Assembly (NCBI RefSeq): GCF_030381805.1
Contig: NZ_JAUDRH010000005.1
Location: 412,109 to 476,108, forward strand
Direction: 5' to 3'
Length of the DNA: 64,000 bases
Source of the DNA: Chlorogloeopsis sp. ULAP01
GTDB taxonomy: Bacteria > Cyanobacteriota > Cyanobacteriia > Cyanobacteriales > Nostocaceae
The notes under the pieces: model-generated
What the model saw: only the letters and a program-made list of their open reading frames with translations
The model's database searches: none
What the model was told of the DNA's origin: nothing
Shown: positions 44,704 to 53,147 of the stretch, in pieces
How the letters are laid out: the number at the start of each line of letters is the position of its first letter
Position numbering within the stretch: the stretch's first letter is position 1
Position numbers and translations under genes: made by a program

Positions 44704-44814
44704 CACTTGCTCAAATATGCTATCTAGTAGTACATATATATTATTTAGACCAGAATAGGTAGCCCATCATCTTGGCGGGCAACCATATCTGGTTTGGGTT
44801 CTGAATTATTTCTG

Positions 44815-45213
44815 TTAGTCTTTAGGTAGCAATGCCACGATCTGTTCAACAAACTGTTGATGGTCAATCACAGGTTTGGAGATGTAGCCATCAGCCCCAC
44901 TTTGTTTTAGAAAGTTCTCGCGATCGCCCTCCATTGCGTGTGCAGTTACGAGAATAATTGGCAAAGAGGCAGTTTGGGGATCAGATTTCAACATTTGTGT
45001 AATTTTGATACCGTCAACTGACTTACCTTGAAAAACACTTCTTGAAAGAGAAACATCCATTAAAATAATGTCTGCTTCCCCCGCTTGGGCAATTCTCATT
45101 ACCTCTTCTACATTTTCAGTGTGTTTTACTTCCAGACCACCACGTTTGGTCAAAATTTTGGAAAAAACGCGAGCATTAATCAAGTCGTCTTCGACAATCA
45201 AAACAGTTTTCAT
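44815..45213 (-). CDS. Single-domain response regulator
   Basis: 132 aa; a receiver only: LIVEDD at the start, IILMDVSL with the phospho-acceptor Asp (about residue 51), LVTAHA and YISKPV with the conserved Lys. It is a CheY-like or phosphorelay intermediate; its kinase is not in the window. ATG at 45213 (MKTVLIVED) is chosen over the longer frame to 45249. Confidence 0.92.
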   Translation of the reverse strand: MKTVLIVEDDLINARVFSKILTKRGGLEVKHTENVEEVMRIAQAGEADIILMDVSLSRSVFQGKSVDGIKITQMLKSDPQTASLPIILVTAHAMEGDRENFLKQSGADGYISKPVIDHQQFVEQIVALLPKD

Positions 45214-45444
45214 GAGAATTTGACTTATAGGGGTGAGGGGGATAACCACCTGATCTAATCCAATACAGTTATATGCCTCCTTTTAGACAATCAATGTGTA
45301 TCCCCGACATCAAGGATAATACTACTGCTTCTTATCCTATGACTATCAAGATTTTGTAAGGAGAGGCATTTCATCCGCTATGCTGTGGTTGCTGTAGTTT
45401 CAGTAACGGCAAATTTTGTGTAGTGAAAATTTAGGGAAAAACTC

Positions 45445-47979
45445 ATGGCAAAACAGTTAAACCTTCTCTCTACGGGACAGGTAATCTCCACAGCCTTGCA
45501 TACTGAGATGCAACGGTCTTACCTTGAATATGCCATGAGTGTAATTGTCGGGCGGGCGTTACCTGATGTGCGTGATGGTTTAAAGCCTGTGCATCGGCGA
45601 ATTTTATACGCTATGCATGAGCTAGGACTAACACCTGATCGCCCTTATCGGAAGTGCGCCCGTGTTGTGGGAGACGTGCTGGGTAAATATCATCCTCACG
45701 GTGACCAAGCAGTTTATGATGCTTTGGTGAGGCTGGTGCAGGTATTTTCTAGCCGTTATCCCTTACTGGCAGGACATGGCAATTTTGGTAGTGTGGATAA
45801 CGATCCACCAGCTGCAATGCGCTATACGGAAACGCGCCTTGCACCGATTACTCACGAGGGAATGCTGGCAGAAATCGGTGAAGAAACAGTAGAATTTATC
45901 GGTAACTTCGATAATTCCCAACAAGAACCTACTGTATTACCCGCACAGTTACCATTTTTGTTGCTAAATGGTTGTGCCGGTATTGCTGTGGGTATGGCGA
46001 CAAATATTCCACCACATAATCTGGGCGAAGTTGTAGATGGGTTAATTGCTTTAATAGATCAACCCGACTTGCCAGATGAAAAGTTAATGAAGTTAATTCC
46101 AGGGCCTGATTTTCCTACAGGTGGTGAGATTGTCGGTGATGCTGGAATTCGTGAAGCTTACGCAACGGGAAAAGGCAGTATTGTTCTGCGCGGAGTTGCC
46201 CAAGTCGAGGAAGTTCTGGGCGGCAGAGGTAGTAAGCGACGGACGGCAATTGTAGTCACAGAATTACCTTTTCAAGTTAATAAGGCTGGTTGGATTGAAA
46301 AAGTAGCAGATTTGGTCAATCAAGGGCGTTTGCAGGGAATTGCTGATATTCGCGATGAGAGCGATCGCCAGGGAATGCGTGTAGTCATAGAACTAAAACG
46401 CGACACTAACCCTCAAGATGTTCTCCAGCAACTCTATCATCAAACTGCTTTACAAACGAATTTTGGAGCTATTCTCTTGGCATTGGTGAATGGACTGCCA
46501 GTTCAGCTAACCTTACGCCAATTATTGCAAGAATTTTTGAACTTCCGAGAGCAGACACTTTCACGCCGCTATTCCTATGAGTTGGGTAAGGCAGAAAATC
46601 GTCTGCACTTGGTGGAAGGTTTATTGAAAGCTTTATCTCATCTTGATGATGTAATTGAGATTTTGCGACGAGCTAGTGATGGTAGTGCGGCAAAAATTAA
46701 CTTGCAAAGTCGTTTGGATTTGAGCGAAGTACAGGCAGATGCAATTCTAGCTATGCCACTGCGACGCCTGACAAGCTTGGAACAGCAAAATTTACAGCAA
46801 GAGTATGAGCAATTGCAGGAGCAAATTGCTAATTTGAGACGCTTACTAAGTGACAGAAAAGAATTACTAAAAGCTTTGAAAAAAGACTTGCGTACCCAAA
46901 AGCGCAAATATGGCGATGAACGTCGCACTAAGATAATATTTGTCACCCAGGAGCAGATAAAAGCACAAATAGACAAGGGAACAAAAAAACAAGGAGACAA
47001 AGAGCAAGAAAATTCAAAATTCCAAATCCAAAGCCCAAAACTGGAAACACCTCCAGAAGAAGTGGTTTTGGAATTTACTCAACGAGGTTACGTGCGCCGT
47101 AGCCAGCCCAATGGCAGAAAGTCGAAGACTGATAACGGCTTGTCCGATAATGACTTTGTGCTTCAGACTACGTTAACAGATACAGAAAAAGATTTATTGG
47201 TACTTACTAGTGGTGGTAAAGTGTATCCCGTCAAAGTTGGAGATATCCCTCCTACCACTGGGCGATCGCCACGGGGAACACCACTAATTACATTACTGAC
47301 AAATACTGCCCAAGAAGCTACAGAAGCAGTAGTCAGCCGCTTTTTGCTTCCAGAAGATCCAGAAACTGCTGACATAATTCTACTTACCAAACAAGGAAGA
47401 ATTAAGCGTTTATCTCTGGTGGAGTTTACTAATTTAAGTCGTCGTGGAATTACAATTTTGAAATTAAAAGAAGACGACGAATTGTTGTTAAGCCAATTTA
47501 CATCAATAGGTAAGCAAGTAATTTTAGCTAGTTCTGGTGGAAGACTGTTGCGATTTGGGGTGAATGATGAGCAGCTACCTATTATGGGTCGTACTGCTAT
47601 GGGACTGCAAGCTTTACGCCTACGTCAGCAAGAACAGATAGTTGGTGGTATAACTTTTGATGTTGAAGAACATTTATTACTAGTGACACAATTGGGATAT
47701 GCCAAGCGTTTCCCAATCAAGTCTCTGCGTCTAGCTAACCGGGGCGATATCGGTACTCAGACCTTAAAATTTGCCAGTAAAACTGACTATTTAGCTGGAA
47801 TGGTTTTGGCAAAACCAGGTACTGAAGTAGCATTAGTAACCAACCATCAACGAGTACTGCGTCTTTCAGTAGATACAGTGCCTAACTTAAACAGAGATAG
47901 TATGGGTGAAAACCTGCTTAAACTTAATCGCGACGAAAAAATTATCACTGTTGCCGAATTGGGAATAGAAAGCAATTGA
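45445..47979 (+). CDS. gyrA: Type IIA topoisomerase subunit A (GyrA/ParC paralogue)
   Basis: 844 aa. Cleaves and passes DNA with a B subunit. Marks: LEYAMSVIVGRALPDVRDGLKPVHRRIL, the winged helix GDVLGKYHPHGDQAVYD, catalytic Tyr127 in AAMRYTET, and the C-terminal beta-pinwheel (GRSPRGTPLITLL, LSRRGITILKL). The QRRGGKG GyrA box of true gyrases is not seen, and the residue equivalent to E. coli Ser83 is Gln88, so this may be the second A-subunit paralogue of cyanobacteria rather than canonical GyrA. At about residues 508-535 a lysine/glutamine stretch (DKGTKKQGDKEQENSKFQIQ) reads like an in-frame repeat insertion. gyrB lies 7 kb downstream on the other strand. Confidence 0.9.
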   Translation: MAKQLNLLSTGQVISTALHTEMQRSYLEYAMSVIVGRALPDVRDGLKPVHRRILYAMHELGLTPDRPYRKCARVVGDVLGKYHPHGDQAVYDALVRLVQVFSSRYPLLAGHGNFGSVDNDPPAAMRYTETRLAPITHEGMLAEIGEETVEFIGNFDNSQQEPTVLPAQLPFLLLNGCAGIAVGMATNIPPHNLGEVVDGLIALIDQPDLPDEKLMKLIPGPDFPTGGEIVGDAGIREAYATGKGSIVLRGVAQVEEVLGGRGSKRRTAIVVTELPFQVNKAGWIEKVADLVNQGRLQGIADIRDESDRQGMRVVIELKRDTNPQDVLQQLYHQTALQTNFGAILLALVNGLPVQLTLRQLLQEFLNFREQTLSRRYSYELGKAENRLHLVEGLLKALSHLDDVIEILRRASDGSAAKINLQSRLDLSEVQADAILAMPLRRLTSLEQQNLQQEYEQLQEQIANLRRLLSDRKELLKALKKDLRTQKRKYGDERRTKIIFVTQEQIKAQIDKGTKKQGDKEQENSKFQIQSPKLETPPEEVVLEFTQRGYVRRSQPNGRKSKTDNGLSDNDFVLQTTLTDTEKDLLVLTSGGKVYPVKVGDIPPTTGRSPRGTPLITLLTNTAQEATEAVVSRFLLPEDPETADIILLTKQGRIKRLSLVEFTNLSRRGITILKLKEDDELLLSQFTSIGKQVILASSGGRLLRFGVNDEQLPIMGRTAMGLQALRLRQQEQIVGGITFDVEEHLLLVTQLGYAKRFPIKSLRLANRGDIGTQTLKFASKTDYLAGMVLAKPGTEVALVTNHQRVLRLSVDTVPNLNRDSMGENLLKLNRDEKIITVAELGIESN

Positions 47980-48055
47980 TGGTTAAATCTTAAAGCAAAA
48001 AAATTTGGGTAATTAAGGGCGCTTTTTCAATAGCGCCTCGATTTGCTAAGTAATA

Positions 48056-48140
48056 CCATTTTGGATTTTGGAGCCAGTGTGTCCTTGCGGAGCCAGTGCG
48101 CCCTTGCGGGTTAAGCGCGTCGAGTGCACCTGGCGTGATT
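48056..48140. repeat. Short dispersed repeat (GGAGCCAGTGCGCCC)
   Basis: Bases 48089-48120 are the exact reverse complement of 20354-20385 (32 bases). A partial duplication GGAGCCAGTGTGTCC precedes it. Lies after the gyrA-like gene, inside a spurious 64-codon frame on the minus strand (47990-48184). Confidence 0.8.
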
Positions 48141-48297
48141 TTCAATTGGAAGTTGTCTTCTGTATTAGGTTTGGGTGAATCCATCTACCCTTAATCATTT
48201 TTTAAATTGGTATAAACTTGGTAAACTTTAGCAAGATGTAGCAATATCAGCAATATTTGAGGTAAAAGTAACCCAAAGATTAATGTGTTTGACTTTA

Positions 48298-49005
48298 CTA
48301 AAATCTATTATGTTTGGTAGTTTCAACTCTCAGTATACGTTTAAGTTGATCTGCACAAGTGATCGCGAAGTAAGTGAGCCAACTAACGATTCCCAAAAAC
48401 TTCAAGCCATCTTCCACTAAGTATTGATCTTCATTTTCAAGCCAACCTCTAAGTGGAAGCGAATCAAAAATTGCTGAGAGACCAAAAAAGCTCAAAGCAA
48501 AAACAAGCAAGATAAAGTTAGTCTTCAAAATGACTTTTCTAAATTTGATTAGGTAAAAAGAAAGAATTATTCCATATCCAACCAAGACGAATTTTTCAGG
48601 AATCTTAAGACGATTTGGAAAAACTCCTTCATGTAAAAGAAAAAGATCATCTAATAACAAGATAGATGTCAGACAGCCAGAAAAAAGAAAAAAACGACTA
48701 AATTCTTTATTATTTTTTGTTTGTTGAAGTAACTTAAAGCTGAACCAAGGAATAACCACAGCGCCACACCACATTAATATCCCTATGTTGGAAATTGCTC
48801 CCCAATAGGATGGTACTTGTGCAATTGATGATGGATCTCGTGTCAAAATTGATATTGGTATTTTAGTTTGCAATTTTAAAATTGCAAAAAGCATAAGTAC
48901 TGGCACGTATATCAATAGCATGATTGATAGTAATGCTTTTGATTGAGTAAATCTAAGCTGTATGGCATGCATTTCGTCCTGCTGCTCACTGTTTTTTAAC
49001 ATCAT
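48298..49005 (-). CDS. Multi-pass membrane protein, unknown family
   Basis: 235 aa with about six hydrophobic segments. A central DDLFLLHEG segment (about 120-128) and an EDGLKFLGIVSWLTY block near the C-terminus carry clustered acids and His within membrane helices, which could bind metal; this pattern is seen in ceramidase-like (CREST) membrane hydrolases, but the match is only by eye. Low GC relative to neighbours. Flanked by a gyrA paralogue and an HLIP gene on the other strand; no operon link. Confidence 0.7.
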   Translation of the reverse strand: MMLKNSEQQDEMHAIQLRFTQSKALLSIMLLIYVPVLMLFAILKLQTKIPISILTRDPSSIAQVPSYWGAISNIGILMWCGAVVIPWFSFKLLQQTKNNKEFSRFFLFSGCLTSILLLDDLFLLHEGVFPNRLKIPEKFVLVGYGIILSFYLIKFRKVILKTNFILLVFALSFFGLSAIFDSLPLRGWLENEDQYLVEDGLKFLGIVSWLTYFAITCADQLKRILRVETTKHNRF

Positions 49006-49584
49006 CTCTCGCCTTTGTTTACTTTTTTAGGCAGCACCAAAAATCTGTGTCGATTTAACACATTCATCCTCTGAAATTGTTTGAGCTAATCCTTTGTAAT
49101 TAACGAATAGATTGGACTAAAAAACTCAGTTAATAAAAGATTAAGGTTAAATTATGTCAAGATTAATTTTAAGTTAATGAAATTCTAGTAAATTTATTGA
49201 TAAGTACGTACTTGTATAATGCAATAAATATTACATTGAATCTTAAATTATAATCAGTTATTGATAATATTTAATTTTATTAAAGGTTAGTTTAGTTGCA
49301 TCTATTAACCTATCAACAACCTTACAATATCGCTCTTTTGAGATTTTTCATGGTCATCAACTCTAGAAAGATTATCAACAATTTTTTATTTAATCTCAAA
49401 TTAATGCAAATATATCTCAATTGTTAGATAATAGTGAGAGTTCAGCCTTTAATTTTTTCTACATAAAAATGATAAGCAAATCTTATGGAAAAAACTCAAA
49501 TAAAAGTTGCACTTCTTAAAATAGTTGTTATATTAATTAACAAAAGCTTGCAAAACTTAGTAAACTTATTTTGGAGTGCCACCC
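49006..49584. other. AT-rich divergent spacer before the HLIP gene
   Basis: 579 bases, very AT-rich (roughly three quarters by eye). It must hold the light-regulated promoter of the HLIP gene, but no element can be named. No coding frame seen. Confidence 0.45.
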
Positions 49585-49764
49585 ATGCAAGACACAACAA
49601 AGATTACTGCCCCTGTAACAGATGATCGTAATGCTTGGCGTTGGGGCTTTACCCCACAAGCAGAAATTTGGAATGGTCGTTTGGCTATGATCGGCTTTTT
49701 GGCTGCTGCTTTGATTGAGTTATTTTCTGGTCAAGGCTTTTTACACTTCTGGGGTATCCTATAG
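49585..49764 (+). CDS. hli: High-light-inducible protein (HLIP, one-helix CAB/ELIP)
   Basis: 59 aa. The chlorophyll-binding helix motif is exact: EIWNGRLAMIGFLAAALIEL. Binds chlorophyll and carotenoid near photosystem II assembly intermediates, dissipating energy. ATG 49585 has TTGGAG eight bases upstream; an earlier GTG adds three residues. A perfect terminator hairpin follows at 49900-49932. Confidence 0.95.
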   Translation: MQDTTKITAPVTDDRNAWRWGFTPQAEIWNGRLAMIGFLAAALIELFSGQGFLHFWGIL

Positions 49765-49899
49765 TATCAAGTCCTGTTGAACCTTATTCATCAAGACTGA
49801 CGCGGGGACGCGCAGAGCTTTTCTAATAAGTGATTAGGCGGACTTGATATAAACCTTGGAAAGCCGATCCTTAGAGATAAATATAAATGGATAAACAAT

Positions 49900-49932
49900 A
49901 AAACCTGGGATAAGTTAACAATCCCAGGTTTT
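49900..49932. terminator. Bidirectional terminator between HLIP and sigma-factor genes
   Basis: Arms AAAACCTGGGAT (49900-49911) and ATCCCAGGTTTT (49921-49932) are perfect 12-base inverted copies with a 9-base loop; T-runs on both strands. It serves the convergent hli and rpoD genes. Confidence 0.85.
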
Positions 49933-50001
49933 TACCGTACTCGGTTATCTATTTGTCATTAACTGTGGATAAATGGTTAGCTGATAACTCAAAATTAATG
50001 A

Positions 50002-51183
50002 CTAGCGAATATATTCTTTTAGAACGCTATTGCGATTGGGGTGACGTAACTTACGCAGTGCCTTCGCTTCAATTTGACGAATACGTTCGCGGGTAACATT
50101 GAAAATCTGTCCTATTTCTTCCAATGTTTTCATCCGCCCGTCATCTAAACCGTAGCGCAGTCGCAGAACATCACGTTCACGAGGGCTAAGGCTGTCGAGG
50201 ACTTTTTCCAAATCTTCCCGTAATAGATTTTTAGAAACTTGATCTTCTGGGGTTTCGCCATCAGACTCAATAAAATCGCCCAGTCGAGAATCCTCTTCTT
50301 TCCCTATGGGCGTTTCTAAAGAAATCGGTAGCTGGGCTGATTTAGCAATAAACCTCAATTTTTCGATTGTCATTTCCATTCTTGTAGCAATTTCTTCCTC
50401 AGTGGGTTTACGTCCCATTTCTTGAGAAAGCAGCTTGGTAGTCTTCTTAATTCTAGAGATGGTTTCGTAGAGGTGGACAGGAAGGCGAATTGTGCGAGAT
50501 TGATCGGCGATCGCTCTGGTAATTGCCTGACGAATCCACCATGTAGCGTATGTAGAAAACTTGTAACCTTTCTCGTGATCAAACTTTTCGGCGGCACGAA
50601 TCAAGCCAAGACTACCTTCTTGAATCAAGTCTTGGAAAGATAAACCACGGTTCATATACTTCTTGGCAATTGAAACTACAAGTCGCAGGTTCGATTGCAC
50701 CATTTTGTCTTTCGCCCGACGCCCAATATGCAGACGATGGCGAAATTGTGGCAGCGGCATTTTTGCTGCTTCAGCCCATTCGCTGTATTGAGGTTCGCGA
50801 TCTAATTGCTGTTGTAAGCGATCGCGTACTCGCTCTAATTCCAATAAGTCTGCAATTTTTCGTGCCAGTTCAATTTCTTCGTCCGCTCTGAGCAGGCGGA
50901 TTCGACCGATTTCCTGCAAGTAAAGGCGAATCGAATCTTCAGTGTAATGCTTTTTCTTGCTTTGTGACCGACGACGCGATTTTGCGGCTTTCCCAGACTT
51001 AGCGTCGTCCTCATCAGACTGAGGTTCTAAAAATTCTTCGTCGAGCTCGCCTTCATCGCTGATCAGCAAGTCCTCTTCTACTTCATCATCCAGCAAGAGT
51101 TCTTCTAACAGTTCAGGCTGATTCATCTCAATTTCTAGGTCAGGCTGATAAATGTTGTCGAGTACGTTGTTAGCCTGGTTCAT
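50002..51183 (-). CDS. sigA: Primary sigma factor (SigA, RpoD)
   Basis: 393 aa. Housekeeping sigma-70. Acidic N-terminal region (LLEELLLDDEVEEDLLISDEGELDEEFLEP), region 1.2 DSIRLYLQEIGRIRLL, region 2 NLRLVVSIAKKYMNRGLSFQDLIQEGSLGLIRAAEKFD.EKGYKFSTYATWWIRQAITRAI, region 3 LPVHLYETISRI, and region 4 LSPRERDVLRLRYGLDDGRMKTLEEIGQIFNVTRERIRQIEAKALRKLR. 393 aa fits the group 1 cyanobacterial SigA. Long upstream region (2 kb) suggests a complex promoter or distal regulation. Confidence 0.97.
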   Translation of the reverse strand: MNQANNVLDNIYQPDLEIEMNQPELLEELLLDDEVEEDLLISDEGELDEEFLEPQSDEDDAKSGKAAKSRRRSQSKKKHYTEDSIRLYLQEIGRIRLLRADEEIELARKIADLLELERVRDRLQQQLDREPQYSEWAEAAKMPLPQFRHRLHIGRRAKDKMVQSNLRLVVSIAKKYMNRGLSFQDLIQEGSLGLIRAAEKFDHEKGYKFSTYATWWIRQAITRAIADQSRTIRLPVHLYETISRIKKTTKLLSQEMGRKPTEEEIATRMEMTIEKLRFIAKSAQLPISLETPIGKEEDSRLGDFIESDGETPEDQVSKNLLREDLEKVLDSLSPRERDVLRLRYGLDDGRMKTLEEIGQIFNVTRERIRQIEAKALRKLRHPNRNSVLKEYIR

Positions 51184-53147
51184 GCCGCGTTCCTCATGCT
51201 CCTTGCAGAATCAATTACTCAGGATATTTTTGTTGCTTTTAATTAAGCGAGATGTTTGCCTTTTTTATAAAAGGCTTTTTAGCTAATTTAGCTAAAATTT
51301 TTCCGGAAGTTTAACCCCTTTTTTGGAAGGACACTGATATAGACCCCGGTAAAAGACTTAAAAATGAGTACTTGGTAAGTGATAAATGTTTAGTTTGTGT
51401 TTTTCTCTGCCACCGCAGTACTTACCCAGTTAAATTCTCATTTTAGTAAATGCCATTGTGTTGCTAATCAACACATTTTTTAACTGAACTTTGTCTAAAT
51501 AAGACTCATCTTGCTAAAAAATTTACAATCCCATAAGAATAAATCTGACTGTTGGAAGATTTTTGTGTAAAGACTGTTCCGATTGTAGCCTGTTTCACAA
51601 AAATTGCACTGCTTTTGTGTTTTTTCCATAGACTAATTAGGTAAGGTAAAAGCTGTTGTAGCAAAAACGCACTGAGAACGGTACTCATACGCTCGAATTT
51701 TCTCCAAATCTTGTTGTAACTCTCGTTGTATCATCATTACTTTAAAAAATAAGTAAAGTTACTTGTATTAGTTTCTATGTGCTAACTCAACATTTTAAAG
51801 TCAGGCATTTTCTGTTAGTTAAGTTTCTAGCTATAGCGTACTAATTTTTACATTTACTTCATAAAATACTGACTTGATACTTTGTTTTATCTGCTAATAA
51901 CAGTTATTTTCATATTATTTGGAGTGGCGTGGCGTAAACATTAATTTCCCAATTTGCGAATCGTAGTACTTTCATAAAGACACTCTAGCTTTATAAAGGC
52001 CAATCACCTAGATTGAAAGCAGAGGCTTGGCAGGAGCGGCTAGAAGACCAAAACTGATTGGATGCAATTGATGCGATGTTTATCGCTAGTTAGAACACTG
52101 ATAAAAATTCCACCCTTTGCAACTTGACAAACTATTTTTATTGTATATACCGATATTTTAATCAATTCAGACAGGATTTGACAGTCAAGACTATCGATAT
52201 TAGCCCACTGAAAGCAAAATTGCATAGAATTAATGCAAAATATACACTCCCATGAGTCAGGGTTTATATAAATAAGTTTTATATAACGCAACTAAGGCTA
52301 ATTGGATGATTCAGATGTAGCAGCTAAGTGCATACGCGAGCAACCCGGAGTTAACAAATTTTGAAATCTTGTTAGCAAAGACGAAATTTGACTATATGTG
52401 GTGAGCATACTTTATATAATGCATTTTTTAAGCTCAATATAGTCTATCAGTATAAAGGTCGAGCTAAATTAGACTGCTCAAAGTATTGTTCTTTTACTCA
52501 GCAAATCCACAGCGTAAACTATAATCTTTGAAAAGCAGGAGCACAGCACTCTGTCAAAATTCAAAGCTCTTGTCCTCACGCAATCGTAGTTGCCGAATTG
52601 TATTGGGAAAAAGCCAAAGGTATACTACTGCTTACTAAGATACTAAACCTTTTAAAATACTTATTAGATACTTGGTTATTGATAATCTCTAGTTGTTTAT
52701 GAAGAGAAAAACATACTCCTTAAAACATTGTTAATGATGTATAATTTATATCTAAGTAAATTTATGAAGTTAATGTTTTATGATTTTTAAACAAGTGATA
52801 TTAACCAACTGATGTTGATGAGTTTGCATAAGAATATTACACAAGAGTAATATTTATTACAAGCAAATATTGATATTTACTGATAATATTCAATACTATT
52901 GAGTTTTTGCAGTTCCTAGATTATTGATAAGAATTCATAAACTTATCTAAAAAGCACTTTTTGTCAGACAATGTTGAATTTTAGTCTTGAAATTTTACAA
53001 AAATGACAAAATCTTGGTGATTTATCTTCTGGGATTAAATTGGCTATGCTGAAAATTTTTAGAATTGTTGGTAATGGGTAATAGGTTTTCACCCATTGCC
53101 CATTTATTTTTGTCCACAATTAACCTGGTGGATAATTTAAGATGTCC
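51184..53147. other. 2-kb region without a convincing gene
   Basis: Between sigA and gyrB, both on the minus strand. A GCCTTTT/AAAAGGC hairpin with TTTTT on the + strand lies at 51258-51280. Two minus-strand frames (51506-51688, 60 codons; 52040-52291, 83 codons) lack Shine-Dalgarno signals and show no family resemblance; the second is Cys/Ile-rich. No tRNA or clear ncRNA was recognised. The sigA promoter must be here. The region is AT-rich and repeats are few, unlike other spacers. Confidence 0.5.
53070..53100 (-). terminator. Hairpin after gyrB
   Basis: GGTAATGGGT (53070-53079) and ACCCATTGCC (53091-53100), one mismatch, 11-base loop; 48 bases beyond the gyrB stop on the minus strand. No long U-tract, so termination is a guess. 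Confidence 0.4.

Noticed and set aside
47990..48184. 64-codon minus-strand frame after the gyrA-like gene
   Set aside because: Half of it is dispersed-repeat text (48056-48140), no Shine-Dalgarno, no family resemblance; the first 19 residues alone are not enough.
51506..51688. 60-codon minus-strand frame with a hydrophobic start
   Set aside because: No Shine-Dalgarno and no family resemblance; not enough for a call.
52040..52291. 83-codon minus-strand frame in the 2-kb gene-free region
   Set aside because: Cys/Ile-rich with no ribosome-binding site or recognisable pattern; could be chance in AT-rich DNA. Left within the spacer entry.
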